In this document: piece by piece, positions 1 through 9,358 of the stretch | Layout: the number at the start of each line of letters is the position of its first letter | How positions within the stretch are numbered: the first letter of the stretch is position 1 | From: Marinospirillum sp031581385 | Lineage (GTDB): Bacteria > Pseudomonadota > Gammaproteobacteria > Pseudomonadales > Halomonadaceae | Reading direction: 5' to 3' | Length of the DNA stretch: 64,000 nt | Assembly: GCF_044810985.1 (NCBI RefSeq) | Contig: NZ_CP085242.1 | Span: 1,860,001 to 1,924,000, forward strand | Translations under genes and position numbers: made by a program | Notes under the pieces: model-generated | Told to the model about the DNA's origin: nothing | What the model saw: the letters and a program-made list of their open reading frames with translations, nothing else | The model's database searches: none

Positions 1-3000
1 CGGATGATGAAGATGCCACCATCATAGCAACGCCCCAGCCGCCTGCTCAGAAAGATGAGGATGAGGAGGATGAAGATGCCACGGTGATCGCCACTCCCGG
101 CCAAAGTCCGGATACCCAGTTAACCGTCGTCTCCGAGGAGCAACCCGGGCATAGCAGCACCTATTCATCAACCGGCTACAGCACCACCAACACCTCCCAG
201 CGTTCCTGGGATTTACCCGGTGCCACTGACTCCCAACTCAAAAAACTCGGCCCCGGCTCCATCATCAAAGACCGTTTCATCCTCGATAAGGTACTGGGTG
301 CCGGGGGTATGGGTAAGGTGTTCCAGGCCCGGGATCTACTCAAGGTAGAGGCCAAGGACAGCAACCCCTATGTGGCCATGAAAGTCCTGACCGAAGACTT
401 CAAGGCCCATCCCCAGGCATTTGTGGCACTGCAAAGGGAAGCCAGTCGCCAGCAAAAACTGGCCCACCCCAACATCGCCACGGTTTACGACTTCGACCGT
501 ATCGGCATGACCGGCACCCAGGTTTTCATCACCATGGAGCTGCTGGTCGGCAAACCTCTGGATACTTTTATCCGCAAGGTGGTCAGGCCCAGGGGCGGCC
601 TGCCCTTTGAAGAAGCCTTCCCCCTGATTGAGCAGTTGGGCGCGGCTCTCTCTTATGCCCACCAACGCAATATCGTTCACTCCGATTTCAAACCGGGCAA
701 CGCTTTTCTGTGTGACGATGGCACGGTAAAAACCCTGGATTTTGGTATCGCCCGAGCGGTTAATGCCGGGGCCGATGATGAAAAAGACCAGGGCAAAGAT
801 GAAGAGGAAACCGCGGATGATTTTGATGCCGGTGATCTGGGCGCCCTCACCCCTGCTTATGCTTCCCTGGAAATGCTGCAGGGCAAAGACCCATCCACCC
901 AGGATGACCTCTATGCCCTGGCGGTGGTGGCCTATGAACTCCTGACCGGCTACCACCCCTTCAACAAAAAATCCGCCCTCAAAGCCCAGGAAGCCAAACT
1001 GCTTCCCGCTCCCATCAAGGGCCTGAAAAAACGCCAGATGAAAGGGCTGATGCGTGGTCTGGCTTTTAGCAAAGAAGACCGCACGCCCACAGTTGAACAG
1101 TTTCTGGAAGAGCTGGAAGGCAAGGCCAACTGGCACAAGAACCCCTGGGTATTGGGTTCCGCCTTTGCCATTATTCTGGGGGTGGCCACCTACAACCCAC
1201 TACTCAACTACCTTGACCGCCTTCATGTTGACCGTCTAATCGAGCAGGTGGAAACCCAGGAGCCCCGGCAAATCGAGGAAGTCATCGGCACCCTTCCCGA
1301 GCTGGAAGTGAATGCCCGCAACAGGATCACGGATAGCACGCGCGATATTCTCCAGTCCCATCTTGAGGAACTGATGAATGAAGCGGTTGATGTCGATGAA
1401 AAGCGTTATGATTTTGACCGGGCCAGCCATGAGCTGACACGCATGGAGCAGCTCTACCCTGACTCAGCTGCGGCCATATCCCTGCGCAACCACCTGGAAC
1501 TGGAGCGCAACCGTTATCTACATCAACTCAGTCAGCGCCTGAACACTGCCCTGGAAAATGAAAACCTGTTACCGGGCGAAAACCGTCCGGAAAGCATCAG
1601 TGAGATTTTATCCCTGATCGTTGCCGTAGCCCCTGGTCACCAAATGCTCAGTGATCCCAGGGTTCCCGATGCCTATGCCACGGCAGCCCAGGAAGCCATC
1701 AATCTGGATGCCCTGCAACAGGCCCGCACTTTTCTGGATCTGGGCCTGGCCCGTCTGCCTGACGACATCAGCCTGATCAACACCCAGGATCGTTGGGAGA
1801 TTGCATTTCAGGAACAACAGCGTCGCCAGGAAGTTGAACAACTGAGTGAGCGCTTTGCAGAAGATGACGAACCCCTGGAAAACCTGGATCAGCTGATTGC
1901 TGCAAAAGATTCCCTGATTGAACTGGCCAACCTGGCCCCCCAAGACCCGGCCCTGGAGGCTCTGGGGCAACTGGCAGAACCTTTGGTTGCCCAGCTGGAC
2001 AGTCGTGAACTGCTCAATGAACACCAACACCTCTGGTTGGCACTGGGCCTGCAAGACACCCTGATCAACCAGGGCATCCAGCCAACCGATGCGGAGCAAC
2101 AACTTCAGCAACAGCTGGATGACCCTGAAATCACGCCGGCCTGGGAAGGTGAAGTCAAGCGTCTGCTCTCTTGGCTGGAGGCCCATGAAGACGGGGACTC
2201 TTCAGTCATTGCCGCCGCACGCGAAAAACTCACAGACCTCTATCTGGCCGCCAGTGAGGAGATGGAAGAGTCCAGTCGCTTCAACAATGCCCTGGCCCTG
2301 CTTGACAGAGCCGAATCTCTGGGCCTGGAGGCGGGCAACCTCCAGGAGACCCGCAATCGTGTCGATGAAGCCTACCAGGACTACCTGAAGGAGCGCGAAG
2401 AAGCTGCTCTGGCCGCAAGAATCGAGGGTCTGCAAAACACCCTGCTGGTTCAGGCTTCTGCCCGGGAACTGGATGAAGCCGAATCCACTCTGGATGAACT
2501 CCGGCAATATCTTGAAGAGGACGACCCCTTCCTCACAATCACCGCTGCCGATGCCATGGCTGAAGCCTACCTGCAGGCCACCGAAGACCTGGGAAGTGAA
2601 AGTAAGTACAGAGCTGCTGTGGATATGGCCGAGCGAGGCCTGGAAATTGCCCCCAATGACCTGCAGCTGCAAAGTGCGCGGGACAACTTCCTGGTTGAAG
2701 GCAATATCAACGAACTCAATCAACTCTTTGCTGAAGCGGAACATTTTGATACGCCAGCAGCGGAAAAAATGCTCACGGAAATACGCAATCTGGCCCCCGA
2801 GCGCTTTACCGAGCTGGAAACCCGCTACACCAACCTGCTGGTGGAACGCATTCTGGAAGTGGCTGATGACAGCCGCAAAGAAGCCGAAAGCCTGGCCAGC
2901 CGGGGCAGCATACTCTTCCCGGACAATGGCCGCCTGTCACGCTTGCGGGCTGATCTTGCGCCACCTCCCTGGCCACAGGGACGGACGGCCAGGGCCGCCT

Positions 3001-4055
3001 TGAGTACAGGACGTCTCAACGAGGCGCGAGGCATGCTGGAAGCCTCCAAGGAAAGACTCCCGGAACATCCGGAAGTGCTTGATTTTGAAAAAGACCTCAA
3101 GGCCCGAATTGAAGAGGCGGAAACCACCTTTGCGCGTTTTGAAGAAAACCTGGAAGCTGAAGACTTCCAGGCTGCCCGCGAACACCTGGGTGAGGCCCGC
3201 CAGATGTGGACGGACAACAACAGCTACCGCGCTGCCATAGGCCGTCTGAGTGAACGCATGGCCGCCCAGCGCTGGCAGGGCCAGATTCTGCAACGAGACA
3301 TGGACATCCGTTCTCTGCAAGCCTCCGATGAAATCACCGGAGCCGATGTGGCAGGACAACCCTGGGAGCCCCTGGAAAGTGCCCGCCCCTGTACCGAGGA
3401 GCTGGCCAGCTATGGTCGCCGTGCGCGTGCCATCTGTTTTGACATGCTGCATGAAAGTGTACGCGGGCCTCTGTTGGTGGTCGTTCCCGACAATAATCAG
3501 CAACCGGGATTTGCCATTACCAAGTACGAAATATCCAACCAGGATTACAACAAATATTGCTTTCTAAGTGGTCAATGCCCGGTTCAGGAAGAACAGGATC
3601 AGAACCTGCCACGCACTCATTTATCGGTTGCTGAAATCCGTGACTATGCCCAGTGGTTGTCCGAACGCAGTGGTCATACTTACCGCTTACCAACCCGCAG
3701 CGAGTGGAGCTACGCGGCTTCAGCTCAAGGACAACAGCCACCCAGGGACTATAACTGCCGGGTGCGTCTGGGTGGCCAGGTTCTCAAGGGCGATCAGCTC
3801 AACCGGGTTTCAACAGGCCACCAAAATGGTTGGGGGCTGCAAAACTTCATTGGTAATGTCCAGGAGTTGACGGTTGAGGAGGATAGCCTGGTTGCTCTGG
3901 GTGGCGCTTATCAGGACCCGCATGCCGAGTGCGGTCTTGACTTTGCCCGCAGCCACTCAGGTGAAGCCGATGAAATCACCGGCTTCAGATTGGTTCGTGA
4001 AGAGGTTGTGCCTGCGCAGTTGCAAAGTGCTCAGGCCGAACAGATTAATGAGTAA
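1..4055 (+). CDS. Serine/threonine protein kinase with C-terminal FGE-sulfatase-like domain (5' end outside window)
   Basis: The frame is open back to base 3, so the true start lies left of the window; an in-frame GTG at 84 is not a convincing start. Order of parts: an acidic N-terminal linker, a Hanks-type kinase domain (glycine loop GAGGMGKVF near 294-320, catalytic HSDFKPGN near 675-700, LDFG near 738-750), one membrane helix (about 1140-1200), a long Glu/Gln-rich helical region that looks TPR-like, and a sulfatase-modifying-factor domain (about 3465-4010) ending in GFRLVREE. The kinase would face the cytoplasm with the rest across the membrane. The usual HRD arginine is serine (HSD), so this is a non-RD kinase. 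Kinase plus FGE fusions are known in proteobacterial signalling, some near type VI secretion genes, but no secretion gene is visible here. The family assignment is firm; the substrate is unknown. Confidence 0.9.
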   Translation, partial: DDEDATIIATPQPPAQKDEDEEDEDATVIATPGQSPDTQLTVVSEEQPGHSSTYSSTGYSTTNTSQRSWDLPGATDSQLKKLGPGSIIKDRFILDKVLGAGGMGKVFQARDLLKVEAKDSNPYVAMKVLTEDFKAHPQAFVALQREASRQQKLAHPNIATVYDFDRIGMTGTQVFITMELLVGKPLDTFIRKVVRPRGGLPFEEAFPLIEQLGAALSYAHQRNIVHSDFKPGNAFLCDDGTVKTLDFGIARAVNAGADDEKDQGKDEEETADDFDAGDLGALTPAYASLEMLQGKDPSTQDDLYALAVVAYELLTGYHPFNKKSALKAQEAKLLPAPIKGLKKRQMKGLMRGLAFSKEDRTPTVEQFLEELEGKANWHKNPWVLGSAFAIILGVATYNPLLNYLDRLHVDRLIEQVETQEPRQIEEVIGTLPELEVNARNRITDSTRDILQSHLEELMNEAVDVDEKRYDFDRASHELTRMEQLYPDSAAAISLRNHLELERNRYLHQLSQRLNTALENENLLPGENRPESISEILSLIVAVAPGHQMLSDPRVPDAYATAAQEAINLDALQQARTFLDLGLARLPDDISLINTQDRWEIAFQEQQRRQEVEQLSERFAEDDEPLENLDQLIAAKDSLIELANLAPQDPALEALGQLAEPLVAQLDSRELLNEHQHLWLALGLQDTLINQGIQPTDAEQQLQQQLDDPEITPAWEGEVKRLLSWLEAHEDGDSSVIAAAREKLTDLYLAASEEMEESSRFNNALALLDRAESLGLEAGNLQETRNRVDEAYQDYLKEREEAALAARIEGLQNTLLVQASARELDEAESTLDELRQYLEEDDPFLTITAADAMAEAYLQATEDLGSESKYRAAVDMAERGLEIAPNDLQLQSARDNFLVEGNINELNQLFAEAEHFDTPAAEKMLTEIRNLAPERFTELETRYTNLLVERILEVADDSRKEAESLASRGSILFPDNGRLSRLRADLAPPPWPQGRTARAALSTGRLNEARGMLEASKERLPEHPEVLDFEKDLKARIEEAETTFARFEENLEAEDFQAAREHLGEARQMWTDNNSYRAAIGRLSERMAAQRWQGQILQRDMDIRSLQASDEITGADVAGQPWEPLESARPCTEELASYGRRARAICFDMLHESVRGPLLVVVPDNNQQPGFAITKYEISNQDYNKYCFLSGQCPVQEEQDQNLPRTHLSVAEIRDYAQWLSERSGHTYRLPTRSEWSYAASAQGQQPPRDYNCRVRLGGQVLKGDQLNRVSTGHQNGWGLQNFIGNVQELTVEEDSLVALGGAYQDPHAECGLDFARSHSGEADEITGFRLVREEVVPAQLQSAQAEQINE
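6..98 (+). repeat. Two copies of a DEDAT(I/V)IATP peptide repeat
   Basis: Codons 6-35 encode DEDATIIATP and codons 69-98 encode DEDATVIATP, a 63-base (21-residue) period inside the kinase gene. The first copy starts near the window edge, so more copies may lie upstream. An acidic stretch before a threonine resembles phospho-threonine docking sites, so autophosphorylation sites are a possible role (inference only). Confidence 0.7.
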
Positions 4056-4070
4056 AACAGAGATAAAGTC

Positions 4071-4400
4071 ATGCAAACCAACTTGAAAACCCTGTCCCGC
4101 CAGTATGCCAATGGCCTTCTGACCAAGACGGATTACAGGCAAGCAAGGGCTGAGCTGATTGAAACGGCTCAGGACAATGACCACACCGAACCCCAGGTCA
4201 CGGTGCCCCAGAGTGCCACTGAGGAGGATGACCAGGATTCCGAGTCATCCGACAAAGAGGGCTGGCAAAGCAACTCGCCACGCCCTCCTCCCCCGGAGGC
4301 CAACCGCGAACCCAGCAAGCAATGCAAACGACGCAATCAGTTTCTGTTGGTTCTGGTGCTGCTGCTTGCTGCAGCCCTGGGCTACCTGACCCTGGCCTGA
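4071..4400 (+). CDS. Small C-terminally anchored membrane protein
   Basis: A 109-residue protein starting 16 bases after the kinase stop, so probably co-transcribed. The N-terminal 30 residues (LSRQYANGLLTKTDYRQAR) resemble the short helical SHOCT-like oligomerisation motif. The middle is acidic, then proline-rich. The C-terminus is a single hydrophobic helix (FLLVLVLLLAAALGYLTLA) preceded by KRR, which predicts a tail anchor with the bulk in the cytoplasm. No known enzyme motif is present. Its position suggests a partner or substrate of the kinase, which is inference. Confidence 0.75.
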   Translation: MQTNLKTLSRQYANGLLTKTDYRQARAELIETAQDNDHTEPQVTVPQSATEEDDQDSESSDKEGWQSNSPRPPPPEANREPSKQCKRRNQFLLVLVLLLAAALGYLTLA

Positions 4401-4401
4401 A

Positions 4402-5196
4402 TCACCGGCCCTGCCATTCGGGCGGGCGTTTTTCAACAAAGGCACAGATGCCCTCTTTGGCATCCAGGGTCTTCAGGTTCTTGGCCATGACTTCACTGGT
4501 ATAGGCATAGGCTTCTTCCAGGGGCATTTCCACCTGATGGTAAAAAGCCTCCTTACCAATCGCCAGGGTTTTCGGTGACTTGCTGGCAACAAGCTCCGCC
4601 AGACTCAGGGTTGCTTCTCCCAACTCAGCATCAGCCACCACCCGATTGACCAGACCCAGCTGTTCCGCTTTTGCGGCGGAAATCATTTCACCGGTCAACA
4701 GCATTTCCATGGCTGCTTTACGGCTGACATTGCGCGTCAGAGCCACCATAGGCGTTGAACAAAAAAGACCAATATTGACCCCCGGCGTGGCAAAACGGGC
4801 CGACTCCGCTGCCACCGCCAGATCACAGGAAGCCACCAACTGACAGCCTGCCGCCGTAGCCACGCCCTGAACCTGAGCAATCACCGGTTTGGGCAACTTG
4901 ACCAACTGCTGCATCACCTGGCTGCATTTTTGAAAAAGCGCCAACTGGGCCGAATCATCACCCAACTGCCCCTGAACTTCCTTCAAGTTATGACCCGCAC
5001 AAAACACCTTGCCCTGAGCGGCCAGGATGACGACCCGAATGGCAGGCTGCTCGACCACTTCCCGTAAACGTGCTTCCAGTTGGTCCAGCATCGCCAGAGA
5101 TAAACTGTTGCGAGCTTCCGGCTGACAAAGTGTCAACAAGCCCACACCCTTGCCAATATCTTCCAGAGTCACCATCTCATGAGCGGCTTCAGTCAT
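4402..5196 (-). CDS. Enoyl-CoA hydratase/isomerase family protein
   Basis: A 264-residue crotonase-fold protein of typical family length. The CoA-binding and oxyanion-hole segments are recognisable: AGHNLKEV near residue 67 and a Gly-rich GVATAAGCQLVASCDLAVA stretch near 110-128. FATPGVNIGLFCSTP follows, a layout common in ECHDC3-like proteins of unclear substrate. It would act on acyl-CoA thioesters in the cytoplasm, but the specific substrate cannot be read from sequence. Convergent with the small membrane-protein gene (one base between stops) and divergent from the CoA-binding gene at 5238, so a shared 41-base promoter gap controls both. Confidence 0.88.
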   Translation of the reverse strand: MTEAAHEMVTLEDIGKGVGLLTLCQPEARNSLSLAMLDQLEARLREVVEQPAIRVVILAAQGKVFCAGHNLKEVQGQLGDDSAQLALFQKCSQVMQQLVKLPKPVIAQVQGVATAAGCQLVASCDLAVAAESARFATPGVNIGLFCSTPMVALTRNVSRKAAMEMLLTGEMISAAKAEQLGLVNRVVADAELGEATLSLAELVASKSPKTLAIGKEAFYHQVEMPLEEAYAYTSEVMAKNLKTLDAKEGICAFVEKRPPEWQGR

Positions 5197-5237
5197 GTTA
5201 TCCTCCTGTTTATTGTTAATTGCTATAAGGAAAGAAG

Positions 5238-5639
5238 ATGAGCACTAATCCTCAGGATATCCTGCGTCAGAGTAAAAACCTAGCCATCGTTGGCATTTCC
5301 GACAAACCCGACCGCGCCAGCTATCGGGTAGCTGCCTATCTGAAGGAGGCCGGTTATCATCTTTACCCGGTCAATCCCCGCCTGGATGAAGTTTTGGGCC
5401 TGACCTGTTATCCCAGTCTGGCGGCCATTCCCGATCCCATTGATCTGGTGGATGTGTTCCGCAAATCCGAAGACTGTCTGCCCATTGCTGAAGAAGCGGT
5501 CAAGATCGGTGCCAAAGCGCTTTGGTTACAACTGGGTATTCGTAATGCGGAATGTCGAGCGCTGGCCGAGACTGAAGGTCTGGATTATGTCGAAGACCAT
5601 TGCACCAAGATTGAACACGGTCAACTGAACCAGAGCTGA
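5238..5639 (+). CDS. CoA-binding domain protein (YccU family)
   Basis: A 133-residue single-domain protein with a Rossmann CoA-binding fold: NLAIVGISDKPDRASYRVA near the N-terminus, then YPVNPRLDEVLGLTCYPSL and VDVFRKSE. It matches the stand-alone CoA_binding_2 family (YccU-like) in length and motif order. The start has a good upstream AAGGAAAGAAG. Its 3' end overlaps the convergent transporter gene by 19 bases. The cellular role of the family is not settled; CoA or acyl-CoA binding is the family-level inference. Confidence 0.88.
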   Translation: MSTNPQDILRQSKNLAIVGISDKPDRASYRVAAYLKEAGYHLYPVNPRLDEVLGLTCYPSLAAIPDPIDLVDVFRKSEDCLPIAEEAVKIGAKALWLQLGIRNAECRALAETEGLDYVEDHCTKIEHGQLNQS

Positions 5640-6547
5640 TTCAAGTATAGCATCAACGGCAGGGTCAGCATGGCCACCAGAGTCTGTGCGGTAATCACCG
5701 CGGCCATCAGGGGCGCATCGCCTCCCAGTTGTCTGGAGAGGATATAAGCACTGGTGGCTGTGGGCATGGCTGCAAAAAGCACCAGTACGGCCTGAGCCTG
5801 ACTGTTCAGCCCCAGCAGCTGGCTCAGAGCCATTGCCAGCAGAGGCATCAACAAGAGTTTGAGCAGGGAGCTGAAAATCAAGGGGCCTCCTGCAGAGCGC
5901 AGGGCATTGAGATTCAGGGCCACACCCACGGCCAGCAAGCCCAGAGGCAAAGCTGCCCGAGCCAGTATTTCCAAGGTCGGCTGACTCCAACCAGGCAACC
6001 CGATGCCGCTGACATTCAACAGCAAACCCAAAAGACAAGCCAGAATCAGGGGATTGCTGGCCAGGGTCTTCAGGGTGGCGGTGATACTCAAACGCTGGTC
6101 ACCAGCATAGACAGCAAACATAAGGACGCAAAGCAGGTTCAGCAGGGGAATCATCAAGGCCATAATGACGGCTGCCAGGGCCAGGCCCAGACTCCCGAAC
6201 AACTCGGCGGAACTGGCCAGGGCCACATAAGTGTTGAAACGCAGCGCCCCCTGAAAAACCGAGGTAAACTCGGCACCATCGCGGCTGATCCAGCGCTTCA
6301 ACAACCAGACCAGAAGGGTCATAAGCGACAACAGCAGGAACACGGCCAGAAGTACGCGATCAACATCCAGGTCAGCGAAATCGGCAACCGCCAGTCGACT
6401 GACCAGCATGGCCGGAAACAGGAAAAAATAAACCAGTCGCTCCAACTGGGGCCAGAATTCAGCGGTAGGAAAAGTCAGGCGCTTTAAAAGCAGGCCCAGC
6501 AACAAAACCATAAAAACCGGACCCAGGGCATTTATTAAAGCCAGCAT
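5621..6547 (-). CDS. AEC-family (auxin efflux carrier-like) transporter
   Basis: A 308-residue integral membrane protein with about ten hydrophobic segments in two halves, the AEC/PIN-like arrangement. Segments such as VFMVLLLGLLLKRL at the N-terminus and VLVLFAAMPTATSAYILSRQLGG near 255-280 (the conserved MP..T.AYI.A..lGGD element of the family) support this. Bacterial members export small organic acids such as malate or malonate; the substrate here is unknown. The gene is alone on the minus strand with a short AT-rich gap to the divergent gene at 6600. Confidence 0.88.
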   Translation of the reverse strand: MLALINALGPVFMVLLLGLLLKRLTFPTAEFWPQLERLVYFFLFPAMLVSRLAVADFADLDVDRVLLAVFLLLSLMTLLVWLLKRWISRDGAEFTSVFQGALRFNTYVALASSAELFGSLGLALAAVIMALMIPLLNLLCVLMFAVYAGDQRLSITATLKTLASNPLILACLLGLLLNVSGIGLPGWSQPTLEILARAALPLGLLAVGVALNLNALRSAGGPLIFSSLLKLLLMPLLAMALSQLLGLNSQAQAVLVLFAAMPTATSAYILSRQLGGDAPLMAAVITAQTLVAMLTLPLMLYLNQLWFS

Positions 6548-6599
6548 AAGCGTAAAATCCTCATGTTAAGCTCAAGCAATCCTAAGCTCAGGAAATGTG

Positions 6600-7121
6600 A
6601 TGAACCCAAAACCCAGTCGGCCAAAACGTCACTATCCCTTGAATATTTTTATTCTGGTTACCCTGTTGGCCATTTTGCTGGCCGTCTGGTACGCCACGGA
6701 TTATCTGGGCGATCGCCAGACCGATGATGTCCGCTGGTATCCAGCGGCCCCCTGTGAGCTGCCGGAAGAAACCTGCACGGCTGAGCTGCAGGCGGAACGC
6801 AAGATCCTGTTTGATCTGGACAATGAAGACCCCAAACCCCTGGACCTTCTGCCCATGACCGTCCAGCTTGAAGGTTTTTCAGACGCAGAACTGGATTCTC
6901 TGCGCCTGGAGTTGGATCTGCAGGGGCGTGATATGTATATGGGCTACAATCGCACTCCTTTTGAGCATCAGGGCGACGGCGTTTTTACCGCATCCCCGCT
7001 GCTGGGCCTCTGCACCGATGAGGTAATGGTCTGGCGTGCCAGTGTCATGATCCACCCCACCCTGGGGAAGAGCTATGGCAGTTATTTTGACTTCACGGTT
7101 ACTCAGCGGAATTTTCGATAA
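6600..7121 (+). CDS. Conserved hypothetical membrane-anchored protein
   Basis: A 173-residue protein starting at ATG 6600; a GTG three bases earlier is possible, but AGGAAA at 6591-6595 fits the ATG better. A single N-terminal helix (IFILVTLLAILLAVWYATDYL) follows a basic leader, so the remaining 130 residues should be periplasmic. Cys at CELPEETC and at GLCTDE could form disulfides. No catalytic motif is recognised. It overlaps the 3' end of the convergent depolymerase gene by 23 bases. Function unknown. Confidence 0.75.
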   Translation: MNPKPSRPKRHYPLNIFILVTLLAILLAVWYATDYLGDRQTDDVRWYPAAPCELPEETCTAELQAERKILFDLDNEDPKPLDLLPMTVQLEGFSDAELDSLRLELDLQGRDMYMGYNRTPFEHQGDGVFTASPLLGLCTDEVMVWRASVMIHPTLGKSYGSYFDFTVTQRNFR

Positions 7122-8121
7122 GCAAGCGTGACCAGATAGCCCTCAGCCCTTCTACCTGGGGGCCTTCTCGCGTATCAAAAGCACTCGACTCATAACCCCA
7201 CCAGTCCCAGCAGCCTTTTGGGTTGGGCAGGGTGGCTTCAACCTGTGGAAAAACCAGAACCAGATCGCGGGCATCGGCCTGCTGTAAGTAACCGCTTTTC
7301 TCCACAAACTCAGTATCCAGCTTTTCTGCTCCCTGTTCACAGCCATGCAGCACCATTTTCAAGCCGCAGTTATCTGAACCGTCACAGGCAGGTGGCTGAT
7401 AATAATAGCCAAAGTCAGCCATGCCGCGGCTGTTTTCACTGAAAGGGCTTTGACTGAATTTTTTCAGCTCACCCTGAGGCTCGCTGGACAGTGAACGAGG
7501 CTGGTTAGAATCCAGATGATCCAGACTCAGGCCCGCACCGGAAAAGCCACAGGCATTCACAAAAGGGGAGCGGGTTTCGCTGCAGGGGACACCCTGGCTT
7601 TGCGTCGGCAAACCATGACCGGCGCTGGAGCCCTGCTTGACCTGAAGCTGGTCTTCCGCAACCAGTTGCTTGTAAAAATCCACAGTCGCCTGGCTGACTG
7701 GAGCGTGAATAAGGGGATCAAATTCAGCACGATAAATAAAAACCCGGTTGTCTTTCAGCTGCTGCAGATCCCCCAGCTTACCTTCCTCAGAATCAGCTCT
7801 GGCCTTACTCACCAGAGCACTGGCATCAGGGCGACCACGGGTGGTGGCCATGCATTGCAATAAAGCGGTATTGACGCCATTCCGTGCACATCCATAGGGG
7901 CCTGCGGCAAAAACGGCCACCCCTTTCACTTCGGAAGGCCAGGCCAAATGCAATTGCTGAGCCATGTAGCCCCCTGAAGACAGGCCGCCCACATAAAAGC
8001 GCTCAGGGTCCAGTTGCATCTCCGGCAGTTGCGGGTAATCATCCCCGCCTCGGCCACAGCCCACCAACAACCCGGCTACGATCACCAGCAGCAGCCACTT
8101 GCATTCTCTTCTTCCCAGCAT
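7099..8121 (-). CDS. Lipoprotein esterase of the poly(3-hydroxybutyrate) depolymerase type
   Basis: A 340-residue alpha/beta hydrolase. A lipobox (LLVGC) ends the signal peptide, so it is lipid-anchored and exported. The nucleophile elbow is GLSSGGYMA, the acid is likely in RAEFDPLIH, and the histidine in SAGHGLPT. The C-terminal CWDWWGYE block is typical of extracellular short-chain PHA depolymerases. The ATG at 8121 follows AGGGG at a good distance, while the earlier ATG at 8139 has only weak ribosome-binding sequence, so 8121 is preferred. It lies just after hemW on the same strand. The substrate could be PHB or another polyester/ester. Confidence 0.85.
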   Translation of the reverse strand: MLGRRECKWLLLVIVAGLLVGCGRGGDDYPQLPEMQLDPERFYVGGLSSGGYMAQQLHLAWPSEVKGVAVFAAGPYGCARNGVNTALLQCMATTRGRPDASALVSKARADSEEGKLGDLQQLKDNRVFIYRAEFDPLIHAPVSQATVDFYKQLVAEDQLQVKQGSSAGHGLPTQSQGVPCSETRSPFVNACGFSGAGLSLDHLDSNQPRSLSSEPQGELKKFSQSPFSENSRGMADFGYYYQPPACDGSDNCGLKMVLHGCEQGAEKLDTEFVEKSGYLQQADARDLVLVFPQVEATLPNPKGCWDWWGYESSAFDTREGPQVEGLRAIWSRLLIENSAE

Positions 8122-8155
8122 TGTCTTACCCCTGTTCATGAATCCATTGCTGCAA

Positions 8156-9358
8156 TTATAAAAACTCTTCCAATACCTTGTTCAACCAGAGCCAGCCCAA
8201 CTCATTGCATGCCAAGCAATCCTGTTGATCTGTCCACAACCCCTGCTGCCGGAGTTTATCCAGCAAAGGTTGCAAGTCTGTCAAAGGCAAACCGGTGCGC
8301 TGGTTATAGATTTCTGCAGCCACGCCTTCACGCAACCTGAGGGCATTCATCATGAACTCCACCGGGCGCTGATCCTGGGTGACTGATTCACTGCCTGCCA
8401 GAAAATCCCGCCCTTCCAACAGACGGGAAAGATAGGCCTGGGGTTGGCGGGTTTTCCAGCGGCGTTCGATTAAAAGACCACCGGGCTGATTTGCTTGCTG
8501 GCGTGTCAATTTACCATGAGCACCCGCCCCCAGCCCCAGGTAATCACCAAATTGCCAGTAGTTGAGATTATGCCTGGCCTGATAGCCCGGTTGCGCGTAA
8601 GCCGAAACTTCATAGTTGGCATAACCCGCTTCAGCCAGCAGCGCCGCACCGGCATCCTGGATATCCACCAGTACTTCCTCATCCGGCAGGCGGGGTGGGC
8701 GACGGAAAAACTCCGTATTGGGTTCCAGAGTCAGTTGATACCAGGAAATATGCCGAGGCTTTAAGGCCAGGGCCTGTTGCAGATCCGCCAAAGCCAGTTC
8801 GGGTGTCTGGCCCGGCAGGCCGTGCATCAAATCCAGATTGAAATTATCAAAGCCAGCCTGACGCGCCGCTTCAGCCGCCAGGATAGCTTCTTCACCACTG
8901 TGAATCCGTCCCAGAGCCTGGAGCTGCTCGCTAGCAAACGACTGAACACCCATCGACAGGCGATTGATGCCCGCCTGGCGATAACCCTCAAAACGTGATT
9001 GTTCAACCGTACCTGGGTTGGCTTCCAGAGTGATTTCGCAGTCGTCCTGCAGTGCCAGACGCTGGCCCAGACCTGCAAAAAAAGCCTGATAGCCAGCGGG
9101 TGACATCAGGCTGGGTGTGCCCCCACCAAAGAAAATGGAAACCAGGGGCCGCTCTGCCACTTCCGGCCAGGCACGCAGTTCGTGATCCAGATCGGCCAGC
9201 AGGGCTTGCACATACTGCTTCTCGGTAGCAGCATCCAGCTGCGCTTTGCTGGAAGTCTCACCCGTGGAGTCCAGAGCATGAGAGTTAAAATCACAATAAG
9301 GGCATTTACGCACACACCAGGGCAGGTGGACGTAAAGAGCCAGAGGCAAAGAACTCAC
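8156..9358 (-). CDS. hemW: Radical SAM protein HemW (haem chaperone)
   Basis: A 400-residue protein with the radical-SAM cluster motif CVRKCPYCDFN close to the N-terminus, the FFGGGTPSLM SAM-binding element, LSMGVQSF and a C-terminal HemW domain (FMMNALRLREGV). HemW resembles coproporphyrinogen oxidase HemN but acts as a haem-binding chaperone; the lack of the longer HemN N-terminal extension supports HemW. Its start overlaps the rdgB stop by four bases, indicating translational coupling in the metX-to-hemW run. Confidence 0.93.
   Translation of the reverse strand: MSSLPLALYVHLPWCVRKCPYCDFNSHALDSTGETSSKAQLDAATEKQYVQALLADLDHELRAWPEVAERPLVSIFFGGGTPSLMSPAGYQAFFAGLGQRLALQDDCEITLEANPGTVEQSRFEGYRQAGINRLSMGVQSFASEQLQALGRIHSGEEAILAAEAARQAGFDNFNLDLMHGLPGQTPELALADLQQALALKPRHISWYQLTLEPNTEFFRRPPRLPDEEVLVDIQDAGAALLAEAGYANYEVSAYAQPGYQARHNLNYWQFGDYLGLGAGAHGKLTRQQANQPGGLLIERRWKTRQPQAYLSRLLEGRDFLAGSESVTQDQRPVEFMMNALRLREGVAAEIYNQRTGLPLTDLQPLLDKLRQQGLWTDQQDCLACNELGWLWLNKVLEEFL

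Noticed and set aside
336..1136. A 266-residue frame antisense to the kinase
   Set aside because: Shadow of the strongly conserved kinase domain on the other strand.
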